A DNA stretch of 64,000 nucleotides from contig UYJD01000003.1 of assembly GCA_900618795.1 (NCBI GenBank), positions 993,814 to 1,057,813 on the forward strand, written 5' to 3'. A model generated the notes under the pieces. It saw only the letters and a program-made list of their open reading frames with translations. It was not told the DNA's origin and searched no databases. Of the stretch, positions 33,652 through 43,550 are shown piece after piece; the stretch's first letter is position 1; every line of letters begins with the position of its first letter. The stretch comes from Cyanodermella asteris. Taxonomy: Eukaryota > Ascomycota > Lecanoromycetes > Ostropales > Stictidaceae. The position numbers and the translations under genes were made by a program.

Positions 33652-34835
33652 ATGGTAGATCGATCGTTCTTCAGATCCTGCCGGTGTTGAGACGGACACA
33701 TAATCAGACGTATTTGGATCATCTTTTGGCTTCTTCCCCCCTTTAAGTTATGCAACAGTTCATTGTTTTGCCGTGTTCTCAATGGTCTAAAGTCCGCAAT
33801 TCGATCATTGTTGTTCAACACTTTTTTGCTGAAGTCGGATGTGTCATGGCTTACGTCGAATGGCGCAGAAAGCGGGTAAGTCAACGTCGCTGCGCAAGTT
33901 TCATCCCTTCAACCCGCACAATTGCTTCTCTATCTACCCAGATAGGAACCATCATGAGTACCCACAGAACTTGATGGTAGGGTATTTGACGAGGCGACAC
34001 GTCAAGTTAGCAAATAGGTTCTTACCGGAGGATGTCTTGGGGTGTTCTCATCCGTGCATATGCCACGACTTTTGACTACCCGCCTTGAGTATATGGCGGC
34101 AGGATTTTATTGTGCAATGGCTAGCAGGGAGGCTTTACCGAGACCGGCGGTGCCTGTGGGGAATAGGGACCAACCCCATGGTTCGCTCCATCAAGGGAGC
34201 CATGGAGTTGACCTACCGCACGTGAGCAAGATAGCTCGACCTTGCTGGTCGGGTATGTCCGTCTATGGGCTGAATGGCAGCTTATTTTCCGCACTGGGCG
34301 CCATTTCTTGGGTCGTATAGGAACGCGAGATTGGCACCAGCAACTTGCTACTCTGTTCTGAAATACTTTGCAGAAAGTGCTTGCCTGCTATTGCCGCACA
34401 TGGCGGAATGGGCCGCCGGAATTCCGATCCTCTCGAGGTCGGTGTGATGCGTTGCCCAACAGTGTCAAGAGGCTAATGCACGCCCTGGCTGTGGCAGACC
34501 TTGCTGGTGTGTAGCTCGTTCAGCTCAATGCTAGCTGAACATGTGAGATATGAGCGCAATAAGCTTAGCCTCCTGGGTCAGCTTCTGAAGTGTTCACGTT
34601 CACGATCTTCAAATTGTAATGACGCCTTCAATCTGCAGGAAGCATGTGTTTCGATTCTGCTGTTACTATAATGTGAAGGCGAAAGAGAAAACGGCTTCCG
34701 CCGGTCGCTGGGATCGATGGTACCTATCTTGACAGTATCATCCATCCCCCGAGTCCGAAGCAAGACCGATTCTCTCTCAGGCGTGATCAAGAAACCCCAC
34801 GTCCAAACTGATCTAATCCTGCTACTCGAGCTGAA
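33652..34835. other. Intergenic region of 1.2 kb
   Basis: Convergent 3' flanks of the mucin-lysozyme and GST genes. No supported gene, RNA or repeat. Confidence 0.4.
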
Positions 34836-35854
34836 TCACACTTCCGACTGTTGGCGCTTCTTCTCCTGGTCGATGATCGCCAGTACTTGCTCAAATGTCT
34901 GACCTTCGGGAAGTCCGGTGTGAGGTATAATACCTTGCTCCTCCATGTAATGTTGACGGATCAGCAAGACTTTCTTGAATGAAGGTCGAGATGTCATGCG
35001 CTCATGCCATGCCTTCACATGGGGAAACTCGTTGATAGGGTTGTCTCCCGGAGTGCCTCGGATCTGATCGAGGAAGTGGTTCCATGGTATGAAGCTCAGG
35101 TCTGCAAAGGTCATTTTATCACCAACAAGCCATTGCCTCTTGGATAGCTCTCCTTCGAGCACTCCGAGAACTCGCTTTGCCTCGTTGTTGTACCGCTCGA
35201 TGGCGGATGGGATCTTCTCTGGGTGGAGAAGGGAGAACCTGGTCAAGATGTCAATTCGACAACCACCACGTACAACGCTGTGTTGTCATACCAGCCGATC
35301 TGTCCAAAGTAAGGACCTTGTCCGCTGACCTGGAACCTATACAATGTCAGTGAGCTACTTCGCACGACTTGAACGCCACTCACATGAGCCATTGATTGCA
35401 GAGTTGGCGTTCTTTCAGGGATCCATAGCTTATGCGGTGGTTTGTGTCGTACTGCTCCACGAGATACTGGATAATTGCACCGCTTTCCCAGAGCACCAGG
35501 CCTGTGTTCGGATCCTCAATTGCTGGTACGTTTCAGTTGCAGGCTCAGACCATCTCATTGATGCACTCTACCTGGGACTCTGCCATTTGGATTGACATCG
35601 ATGAAGGGCTTGAACTTCGTCTCTTCAAAGCGAATAGACTTGATGTCATAGGGCACATTGAGCTCTTCAATAACAGTGAGGACCTAGACAGCAGGTTTTA
35701 ACATGACCTCTTGCTTTGGATCGAGCATTGAATCAACCTTCCACGGGTTCGGACCAGGCGCTAGCAAAGTAATTAGAGGACGCTTTACAGGCTCATCAAT
35801 AGCAGGAGACAGCAACTCACGAGTGACCCAAAGAGTGATCGCTTTTGTTGACAT
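34836..35854 (-). CDS. Glutathione S-transferase, Ure2/GTT-like
   Basis: Six exons (35854-35821, 35760-35738, 35683-35572, 35522-35384, 35336-35292, 35238-34836) join in frame to 251 aa. The thioredoxin-fold half reads PGPNPWKVLTVIEELNVPYD, FIDVNPNGRVPAIEDP and LWESGAIIQYLVEQYD. The helical half has GQGPYFGQIGWF..HPEKIPSAIERY and LVGDKMTFADLSFIPW. These are hallmarks of fungal Ure2-like GSTs that conjugate glutathione to xenobiotics or electrophilic metabolites. One intron begins with the weak donor gttgat, but it is required to keep the conserved WKVLTVIEE block. Its methyltransferase and P450 neighbours could mean a small metabolic group. Confidence 0.9.
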
Positions 35855-36447
35855 GGTAAAGTGAAAAGATGAAGAAGTTCAGATTACAAGAGTCAATGGG
35901 AGGTTGAAGATGTCGGAGGAGACCCAGGCTAAAGACAATCACAGGTCACCACTCAGCTCTTTGCAGATCGCAGGACAGGAGACCGCGAGTAGAGAGAGTG
36001 GCCGTCAGCCTCATTTTGGAGACTACTGTGGTCGCAAAGCATGGGCGATATCATGCTCAGAGTCCACATTACTGACTCCGAGGTCGTCATTTCGAGGCCG
36101 GGCCCAAATTGAGACCGCGTGGGGAGCCATCCGTATCGGCATCAACGGCTGAGGGTGAGTGGACTCTGTGAGGCATATAAGAACCACTAGGTCGCCTGAA
36201 AGGTCCGCGGTGGATGCAATGAGTGCTGTCCGCCCCACTGCTGACGCCTTTGCGTTGTGCTCTCTGCCTCGTTTCCACGCAGCCGTACAGACCATAACGG
36301 CCCCTCGGTCAAGGCCTGTGCCGACTTGCGAAGCACGACCCAGAGGGCATACTAGCCAGGGAATGCAGCCTCGCCGTTGCCGCTCTTTGACTTTCGTTTC
36401 ATATTTTTGCAGTATTTGGCATTGATCATCTTGTCCACCTACTCACA
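35855..36447. promoter_or_regulatory. Divergent promoter region of GST and methyltransferase
   Basis: The 593 bp between the two start codons should hold both promoters. No specific site was identified. Confidence 0.45.
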
Positions 36448-37432
36448 ATGTCTATTGAGCAGAGTGAAAGTCCTCCAGATTACTGGATCAAGCGCGAATG
36501 GCGATCTTCATTCAGGTCAGAACTGTCAAGCTCTTCCGGCTATGCAGAGCACTGATCGATGCGACAGGCTCAACTTCAACCACCTGATCATGACCCAGGT
36601 CGCAGGAGGGCTCCTTAGTCCTCAGATCCCGACTGATGCGAAGAACCTGCGCATCGCCGACGTTGGCACTGGCACAGCGTAAGTAGGCGCCTCCAAAGAC
36701 ACGAGCCACTACAATGAACTAAACACGAATAGTGCATGGGCTTTGGAGGCCGGGGTGAAATACCCTCATGCCCAAATTGACGGCTTCGACATCTCGGATG
36801 AGCAGTTCTCGCCTCTCTATGATGTGCGCAACGTCAATCTGATCGTGCACGACTGCTGGAATCCTTTCCCTGAGCAGTATATTGGTAAATACGACATCGT
36901 CCATGCTCGCTTCTGGCTCTGCCTCGTCAACAATCCGGATGCGCCAAGGCTCCTGGAACGCCTCGTTACCCTTCTGAAGCCAGGCGGATATCTCCAATGG
37001 TTTGAACCGCAGGTCATGTCGATCTCCACGTGGAAGCCTGACCCTACCATGGCTACTCCAATCACGGACCAGTTCTGCAAGCTCTGGAAGAAGCCCAGAG
37101 AGGATAGTACATACGAGTGAGTTTCCTTGCCGCAGATGTTGGGTAGGAGACTGATATTTGAGCGTAGCTGGGTAGAGCAACTCCCTGAAGCGTTCCGATC
37201 GCAGGGTCTCCAGAACGTCACCGCGACCACGCATTGGCTGGGCGATCAATATCGCCAAATGTGGATGCACAGCTGTCTTGCCGGGATGGAAGATACGATT
37301 ACCCAGGATTTCAATGAGGTAGGGAAAGCAGACCAAATCCGAGCATTCAGCCTAGCATTGCAAGGGGATATCAAGAAAGGAATCGCGATACACATTCCAT
37401 TCACGTCTGTGATCGGGCAAAAGGGTACATAA
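36448..37432 (+). CDS. SAM-dependent methyltransferase, LaeA/UMTA-like
   Basis: Four exons (36448-36515, 36568-36678, 36733-37116, 37168-37432) give 275 aa. Motif I of the class I fold is IADVGTGTAAWALEAG (about 55-70). DGFDIS follows as motif II, then YDIVHARFWLCLV and LLKPGGYLQWFEP. This pattern matches the large fungal family of small-molecule methyltransferases related to LaeA/UMTA, many found in metabolite clusters. The substrate cannot be read from sequence. Tandem with the P450, same strand. Confidence 0.87.
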
Positions 37433-38016
37433 ATGGAATCCACGCTTGTCAGCCGATTCAGATACACTGAATTGTGCATTTATGACAACTTAAATCTACC
37501 TGCAGCATCTTACACGATGTAAGAAAGTGACGGCAATCATTCTCCTAAGGCGAGAGTGGGACAGATTCGGAACGGGTGATGCAAGTCGTTCAAGTGTGCT
37601 TACCAGTTCGCCGACTTTCTTCTTTTTCATCTAGCCCCATTTCTTGAAGTCCTATGGGCCTTGACGCACATCCACAAGTGTCCAGGAAGTAGAACTACCA
37701 GTGCCGCTGCCAGGGTGTACCATTTGTAATTCGCTGACCGGAGGGATATCAGGACAACTGCCTTCACGAAGGCTTGCGTTACAGCATCGCTATGCACCAT
37801 CACGACTGAGGGAGGGTTCGCTGCGCTAGCCAGTGGAAGAAGTGTGGCAGCAAACTGTAATGGTTGCCACGGCGCTTCAGCTCCTGGCCCAGGGCCGCCG
37901 ACCAGGCCAAAGCTGCGGCTGAGCCTGTCGACATGTATTAAAGAAGGACGTGCCCAACAGAGCAGAGCAGGCTCTGACATCCTCCATGATGGGTAGAGCA
38001 ACCCGAAGTCCTCACA
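37433..38016. other. P450 promoter region
   Basis: A 125-codon minus-strand frame (37627-38001) has two hydrophobic stretches but begins with a non-ATG codon and has no family motif, so it is not called. Nothing else was seen. Confidence 0.4.
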
Positions 38017-39874
38017 ATGCCTGGTCCTGTTCTTACTAGTCTCGGCTGCCTCGTGGTTGGCTATCTTGCACTCAAAATATCGACTTGGAGGAGAAACTTC
38101 GCCATAGGCAAGACAGCTGGCTTTCCCACATTCTATTCACCGTAAGTGTCCATCTGCGTAGCCTGTATACTGACCAACCTATGCTGACATTGAACAGAGC
38201 CCATATCGCCGACATCTGGTGGCTGTCGTCATACAAGCGACTTGTCCCTTGGCTTCGTGTCCTACCCTCGAGCTGGTCCGAGCCGTGGGCCTCGTAAGGA
38301 GCTTCATGGCGTTGTGTGCTATCAGCGCAACACTGACTCCTATCTAGGCTATGCCAGGTCTGGGATGTTTGGAAGATTGGCTATGCTCCTTACGAAGCCT
38401 TTCAAAGTGACTCTCTTATGCTTGCGACTCCCCGTGAGAACATTCTCTGGAACTGTGATGCAGCGATTGCACAGCAGCTGCTACAGCAGCACGGAAACGC
38501 GCTCACTCCTATGGACATGGTTGAGCCGTTCAGGCTTTGGGGCCCCTCAATCATCACCGTAGAGGGAGACGAGTGGAAAAAGCATCGAAGAATTGTGACA
38601 GCAGGTTTCAACCCGACCACCAATGCTGCCGTATGGAAAGAAAGCCTGCGGCAGAGTCGCCTTCTCGTGAAACGCTGGATGGAAGACGGAGCGTCTGTGG
38701 TCAAAGTCATGCAGTTCTGGACATTGAGATTTACATTGAATGTCCTCAGTGGTGTTCTCTTCAACTGGGAACTCGATTTTGGGGAGTATTCTCAGTCTGA
38801 GGTTCAAAATGGCCGGGCAAAGAAAATGAACTTCCAAGAAGCATTGCTTACCATTATTCTGCAGCTCGGAATTCTGTTCACCTTTCCGAGACGAATCCTC
38901 CCATACATGCCCCTGGCCACGCTGCGCAAAGCTGGACTAGCCCACCAAGCGTTGGCTACTTACCTGAATGACTTGTATGAAGCTGCGATGAAGGATCTGG
39001 ACGCCATTCGGAATAAAAGTATAGAACAACTCTGGAGTCCGTGGTACTGGCTGCAGCACCTGAAGGAGGCAAGAAGGGAGAGAAACCACTGACAGCCAAC
39101 GAGGTCTTCGGCAACATTTTTACGATGCTTTTGGCCGGCCACGAAACGTCCGGAAACACACTGGGCTTTATTTTGCTGCTTCTTGCAGTCTATCCGGAAT
39201 ATCAAAAGCAGATTCATGCCGACATAGATCAACAGCTGGGCACTCGTCCACAGGTAGAGTGGTCTGTCGAAAAAGACTATGCAGTATTGGAGGCAGGAAT
39301 GATCGGAGCCGTTCAGAAGGAGACCTTGCGCCTCTATCAGGTCGCTCAATTCATCTGGCGCCGCACTGTTGCTGCAACGACAGTCGTCGATAGTCACGGC
39401 GTCAGCCATGTGATTCCGCCGGGAACACTTTGTTGCAACAGTTGGACTGTCATTCTGCGCCATCCACACGTCTGGTCTGAGCGCGAGATTTCTTCAGAGC
39501 GGAAGCGAGAACTCCACCATTCGCCGGCAATGTACTTTGATCCAACTCGTTGGCTTCGAGACGACGCAGTTGGAAAGAAGGAGGTCGTTCCGAGTTCCTA
39601 TTTTCCATTTGGTGTAGGAGACAGGTTTTGTCCTGGAAAGGCGTTCGCAACGATTGAGATGACAGCAGCATTGGCGGGTATCTTTGCAGACCACTCGCTT
39701 GAGCTCGTCGTCAACGAGACGACTTTGATGGAATGCAACGGTAATCAGTCCGAGGCATGGAACAGGACCAGGGATAACGCAATTCGAACTTTGTACGACG
39801 ACATCACCTCAGTGATCAATATCGAATTGCACAAGGAGTTGCCGATCCGACTGGTCAAAAGGTCCGGTCGGTAA
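38017..39874 (+). CDS. Cytochrome P450 monooxygenase
   Basis: Exons 38017-38141, 38198-38293, 38348-39018 and 39057-39874 give 569 aa. The N-terminus is a membrane anchor (LGCLVVGYLALKI). The I-helix LAGHETSGNTLGF, the K-helix ExxR in QKETLRLY and the haem loop FPFGVGDRFCPGKAF (Cys near residue 489) are intact. It is a microsomal P450 of unknown substrate. The frame changes inside the exon at about 39.0 kb. A 38-nt GT..AG intron (39019-39056) restores it and yields TPEGGKKGEKPLTANE, the usual linker before the I-helix. If that intron is not real, the gene carries a frameshift. The length fits a full P450. Confidence 0.88.
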
Positions 39875-40302
39875 GGGTCGAATGTCTGGTGACAGGAATT
39901 TGCAAGGCGTTTTTCGAAACTAAGTATGTCGATCTTTAGAAAGAGCTCCCCTTTGACATTCAATCCTTCTCATTGAAACAAATATGATGATGCGAGTCTT
40001 GCACAAGTTAGTCCACAAAAGTGAGACTCCGTACACTATACCACTAGTCGCCAACACGTTCGCGCTTTAGCTGACACGGGCGTCTTGGCCCCGCCTGACT
40101 CAGCGAGCTCCGGCCCCTGCAAGCCGCTAAATTCAATCGAGCTTCAGTAACTACGTCAGCGGCAGGCCAACTTCATCAAGCAGCTTCATGGCCACTGCAG
40201 GCTTCATATCTTCAGCTCCACACATGTAACTGCCATTTTCCTAGCTTCCAACTCTATCGTCCTCGCCAAATCCCTCTATCATTGCCGTTCAAAGCCCTCA
40301 TC
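39875..40302. other. Intergenic gap
   Basis: P450 3' flank and TMEM19 promoter. Nothing recognised. Confidence 0.4.
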
Positions 40303-41397
40303 ATGCATCCCTACATCGCCGTCCCCGCGACCCTCCTCCTGGTCCTCCGCGCCTGGTCCAACAACTCCCTCACACCCCTCGGCATCCTCGTCGCCGCCCT
40401 CACCGCAGTCGCCCACGCCATCCACCCGTGGTCCGTCTTCTTTGCCCTCCTCGTCGTCTTCTTTCTCGGCGGCACCGCCACCACCAAGATAAAATACCAC
40501 GAAAAGGCCAAACTCACCACCTCGTCCACGGGGGACGCCGGCGGCGAAGGTCCGCGAACACACATCCAAGTCCTCGCCAACTCAGCTGTGGCCAGCGTAC
40601 TGATCCTATTTCACGCGTTTCAACTACACAAGAGACGGGAAGCCTTGGGTCATGTGGGGGCGAACGTGTTTGGCTTGATGGAGGGGAAAGATGGGTTCTG
40701 TTTTGCTTACGGGGAGAGAACGGATCTGTTGGTTGTGGGCATCGTCGCCCAGTATGCGTGTGCGGCGGCTGATACGTTTGCGAGTGAATTGGGGATCCTG
40801 AGCAAGACGCCGCCGAGGTTGATCACGTCCTGGAATCTGAGGGTGGTGCCGCCGGGGACGAATGGGGGTGTTACGCTTGCGGGGACGCTGGCCGGCATCG
40901 GTGGGGCGCTGACCATCGCTCTGACTGCCGTGGTCCTGACGCCATTCTGCTCGTCTGATGCAAAGACTTGGGCTGATGCTGCGCGGAAATTCACATTCGG
41001 CTCTCGTGGTACTGGCTTGCAGGGTGGTGTTGGATGGGGCTTCACGGACTTGCTGGTCTTTGTGGTTGCTGTTGCTGTATGGGGTGCGTTGGGTAGTCTA
41101 CTGGACTCGATTCTCGGCGCGACGCTGCAGCATACAGTTGTTGATGCGAAGAGTGGCCGAGTTGTTGAAGGAAGAGGTGGCGCGATGGTACTGGTTGAGG
41201 CGCTAAAGGAGAAAAGCCGTGCCGACGAGGATTCTGGGCCGAGCAGGAAGATTCTGAGTGGGTCTGGCTGGCTTGACAACAATGGGGTCAATTTTGTGAT
41301 GTTGGCGACCATGGCGGTTGGGGCGATGGGAGTTGTAGGCTGGCTCTGGAACGTGCCCATGAGCAATGCCCTCAAGGGCAATATCATGCCGTACTGA
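40303..41397 (+). CDS. TMEM19 / DUF92 integral membrane protein
   Basis: Single exon, 364 aa. Multiple hydrophobic helices and the family signature are visible: ATTKIKYHEKAK, a loop with THIQVLANSAVAS, AAADTFASELGILSK and PRLITSWNLRVVPPGTNGGVT. It ends with a GSLLDSILGATLQ block and a final TM. The family includes vertebrate TMEM19 and plant VTE6 (phytyl-phosphate kinase), so a role in prenyl-phosphate metabolism is possible but unproven in fungi. The ATG at 40303 is the first in frame. Confidence 0.88.
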   Translation: MHPYIAVPATLLLVLRAWSNNSLTPLGILVAALTAVAHAIHPWSVFFALLVVFFLGGTATTKIKYHEKAKLTTSSTGDAGGEGPRTHIQVLANSAVASVLILFHAFQLHKRREALGHVGANVFGLMEGKDGFCFAYGERTDLLVVGIVAQYACAAADTFASELGILSKTPPRLITSWNLRVVPPGTNGGVTLAGTLAGIGGALTIALTAVVLTPFCSSDAKTWADAARKFTFGSRGTGLQGGVGWGFTDLLVFVVAVAVWGALGSLLDSILGATLQHTVVDAKSGRVVEGRGGAMVLVEALKEKSRADEDSGPSRKILSGSGWLDNNGVNFVMLATMAVGAMGVVGWLWNVPMSNALKGNIMPY

Positions 41398-41630
41398 GAG
41401 AGACATTTGACGATCAAGATGGGACAAATCTTCAGACAGGGTCCGAATCATGATGGGACGATCATAACGACACAATACAAACGTGGACGTCTTCAAAACT
41501 GTTAGCACATCACGTCAACGATGCCACCGAAGCCTGAGTTCACAGTTTGTTGCCTTGATTGATTGTGTGCCCCTTGGGGCACAGGCAATAACACTGTTCT
41601 TGCAGGTAGTTCTCATATACTCACGTCAGT
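41398..41630. other. 3' flank of TMEM19 gene
   Basis: No coding frame supported. The end (tactcacgtcag, to 41629) looks like a branch site plus 3' splice site directly before the 12-bp repeat tract. Confidence 0.4.
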
Positions 41631-41762
41631 ACTCTGGTAGGTACCCTAGCAGGTGGTCTCGTGGGCGCTCTAGCAGGGACGCTGACAGGCACTCTAGGAG
41701 ATACGCTGACAGGTACCCTAGCAGGTGCTTTCGTCGGTATTCTGGTAGGTATGGTCACCTAA
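41631..41762 (+). repeat. Degenerate 12-bp minisatellite, 10 units, codon-phased
   Basis: Ten consecutive 12-bp units (41631-41750), such as accctagcaggt and acgctgacaggt, followed by ATG GTC ACC TAA. Read on the plus strand each unit encodes xLxG (TLVG, TLAG, GLVG, ALAG, TLTG and so on). Thr, Leu and Gly codons vary mainly at third positions, as expected if the peptide rather than the DNA is kept. No ATG leads into the frame, and a stop lies just upstream, so an upstream exon would be needed. The minus strand is also open (Pro/Arg/Val repeats). Confidence 0.75.
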
Positions 41763-41921
41763 TTACACAAAGTAAATTCAACAGTCTCTAAGTACATGAA
41801 TACGCGCTACTTCGCAATTTTTTTTTTGTCTTTTTCTCTTTTTTCCCCCGTCCCTCAATCCTCTGATCCATACCCTCCCCTGTGTTCTTATCTCCTATCC
41901 CTTCATCCTTGCCATCCGTCT

Positions 41922-42365
41922 TCAGATCAGCACAGCAACACCATCGACGTGAATCACCGCCTGGTGCATCTTCTCGATAGGCTCCTCGTCGACTGCACGA
42001 GAGTTGTGGGGACATTTATCCTTTTCTCCCTGGATTCCACACGTCTTGCTGGGGATGTAAGTGAAAGTCGGCTCCGGGGCCGCGGCCTGGGCGGGTTGAG
42101 ATGACCAATCACTCATCGTCACGGGACGAGGTGAGTAGTAGGGTTTGTCGTCGTATGGCTCGATGAGGTCCTCGGCCTGGATGACGTATGATTTGCTTGG
42201 AACGTAGCTTGGCGACGAAGTAGGGGCAGTGCCAGAAGCATGGGCAGTGCTAGTAGCCGGCACGACCACGGTATGAGGTCTCAAGTTCCTGAGAGGAGGG
42301 ATGGCGACGGCCTGGCTGGTGGCGACGGCGACCAAAGAGGCGGCGAGGACGGTAGTGATTTGCAT
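41922..42365 (-). CDS. Small secreted protein, 147 aa, effector-like
   Basis: Intronless. The first 20 residues form a signal peptide (MQITTVLAASLVAVATSQAVA). The mature part is Pro/Ser/Thr-rich and contains two related blocks, SYVPSKSYVIQAEDLIEP and TYIPSKTCGIQGEKDKCPH, suggesting an internal duplication. Only the second copy has Cys (two residues). No known domain. The size and secretion fit fungal apoplastic small secreted proteins, but an effector role is only a guess. A 65-bp direct duplication lies just upstream. Confidence 0.65.
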   Translation of the reverse strand: MQITTVLAASLVAVATSQAVAIPPLRNLRPHTVVVPATSTAHASGTAPTSSPSYVPSKSYVIQAEDLIEPYDDKPYYSPRPVTMSDWSSQPAQAAAPEPTFTYIPSKTCGIQGEKDKCPHNSRAVDEEPIEKMHQAVIHVDGVAVLI

Positions 42366-42390
42366 GTTGACAGCAGAGTTTTGCTTGTTC

Positions 42391-42520
42391 TGTGTTGTGT
42401 TGGAAGTGTCTTTTGGCCGTCAGTGGTGATTTACGAGCAGGCTGACCAGGTGTTCAGTGTTGTGTTGGAAGTGTCTTTTGACTGTCGGTGTTGAGTGACG
42501 AGCAGACTGACCAGGTGTTG
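42391..42520. repeat. 65-bp direct tandem duplication upstream of the secreted protein
   Basis: Two copies (42391-42455 and 42456-42520) share tgttggaagtgtcttttg, acgagcag and ctgaccaggtgtt at a spacing of 65 bp with a few mismatches. The block lies 25-155 bp upstream of the start codon at 42365, where the core promoter or 5' UTR should be. Confidence 0.8.
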
Positions 42521-42828
42521 TCAAGAGTGAAGAAGGAAAGTTAACGAAGCAGGACGGGCCAGCAGCAGGGATTATATTTGCCAGGACCAAAGACAGTCAA
42601 TTTTACAACCGGGCCGGCCCGTCTTGTCTGGGGCAAAATCATGGCTCAGATACATGGTTGTGCACGCGAATGAGCATGTCCTTTGAACACCGTGGGGAAT
42701 CCGTCCACGGTCCATCTCAACGGTTGCTTGTTTCAGCACCTCGAAGGTTCCAGCGAAGACCCGCAGGGATGCACAACGGGTCTTCTTGACAAATAGCAGG
42801 TCAGAACGATAAAAATTGAAACCTGAGG
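42521..42828. other. Upstream flank of the secreted protein
   Basis: No gene or repeat recognised beyond the promoter duplication. Confidence 0.4.
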
Positions 42829-43213
42829 CTAATACAAGGTTTTTGGGTCAGAACTCAAACCCTTGGAGTTTGCGGGCTCGCCAAACCTCACATCGTGGTA
42901 AAAGACCTCACCTACCAAAGGGTACTCACCATACCTGCCTGAGAATACTGCTCCTTCACCTCGGGCGCTAGTCAGACCATCTATCAGCGACATTTGACTG
43001 TTTCGTTGTACCTTGGCCGCGCCAGCCGATAGTGAGTCGTGCGCCTTTAAAGATCGTGTCCATTTGCGGAATCTGATGCGACTTCTCGCGATGATCGTGC
43101 TGGATTCCGACCGTGTCACTCCATGGCAGTTTTGGCGATGTTGGAAAGGACGCTTCGGATGTCTGATTAGATTCAAAGGGGAGTGATCTGTCAGTGGGCA
43201 TCGTTTTTTTCAT
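42829..43213 (-). pseudogene. Decayed HET-domain (heterokaryon incompatibility) relic
   Basis: Frames on the minus strand keep the stretch EKSHQIPQMDTIFKGARLTI, preceded by a degraded D-T-V-G-I-Q-H-D, which matches the HET-domain block usually spelled WVDxxCIxQDD..KxHQIxQMDxIYxxAxLTI. The downstream part continues in another frame. It is a small fragment of a family that is otherwise 400 residues or more, with no start or C-terminal region, so it looks like an old remnant. Confidence 0.5.
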
Positions 43214-43550
43214 TCTCGCGCAACGTATCCATGTGCCGTAGTAGATCTACCTGACTGATGCAATGATCGATGTTCTCCAGCACTCACAAAAGATACACGT
43301 ATGCCTCCATGGTAGTCTGTTTCCATGCTTTGACATCAAACCCATCCACAAAAGTGGAAGACCCAGCAGCTGTGTCCGCAGAGCCGATGCGGCATTGCAC
43401 ATCCCTCATATTTGTTTTGGGATCTCAGATGAATACCGTCTAAATGCTCCGGATGTGCATTTTGGCAAATCAAAAACGCCCACAACTCCTGGTATCATTG
43501 TCCCCTGCCGTCAACATTCATTGTCCATCCACGATCGTTCTCGTAGGTAC
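43214..43550. other. UBA2 3' flank
   Basis: Nothing recognised besides the 3' end of UBA2. Confidence 0.4.

Noticed and set aside
37627-38001. Hydrophobic minus-strand ORF of 124 codons upstream of the P450
   Set aside because: Starts at a non-ATG codon, sits in the P450 promoter and matches no family.
41807-41860. Long T-rich run as possible poly(A) tail of a retroposed element
   Set aside because: No target-site duplication or source gene recognised; more likely a 3' flank tract.
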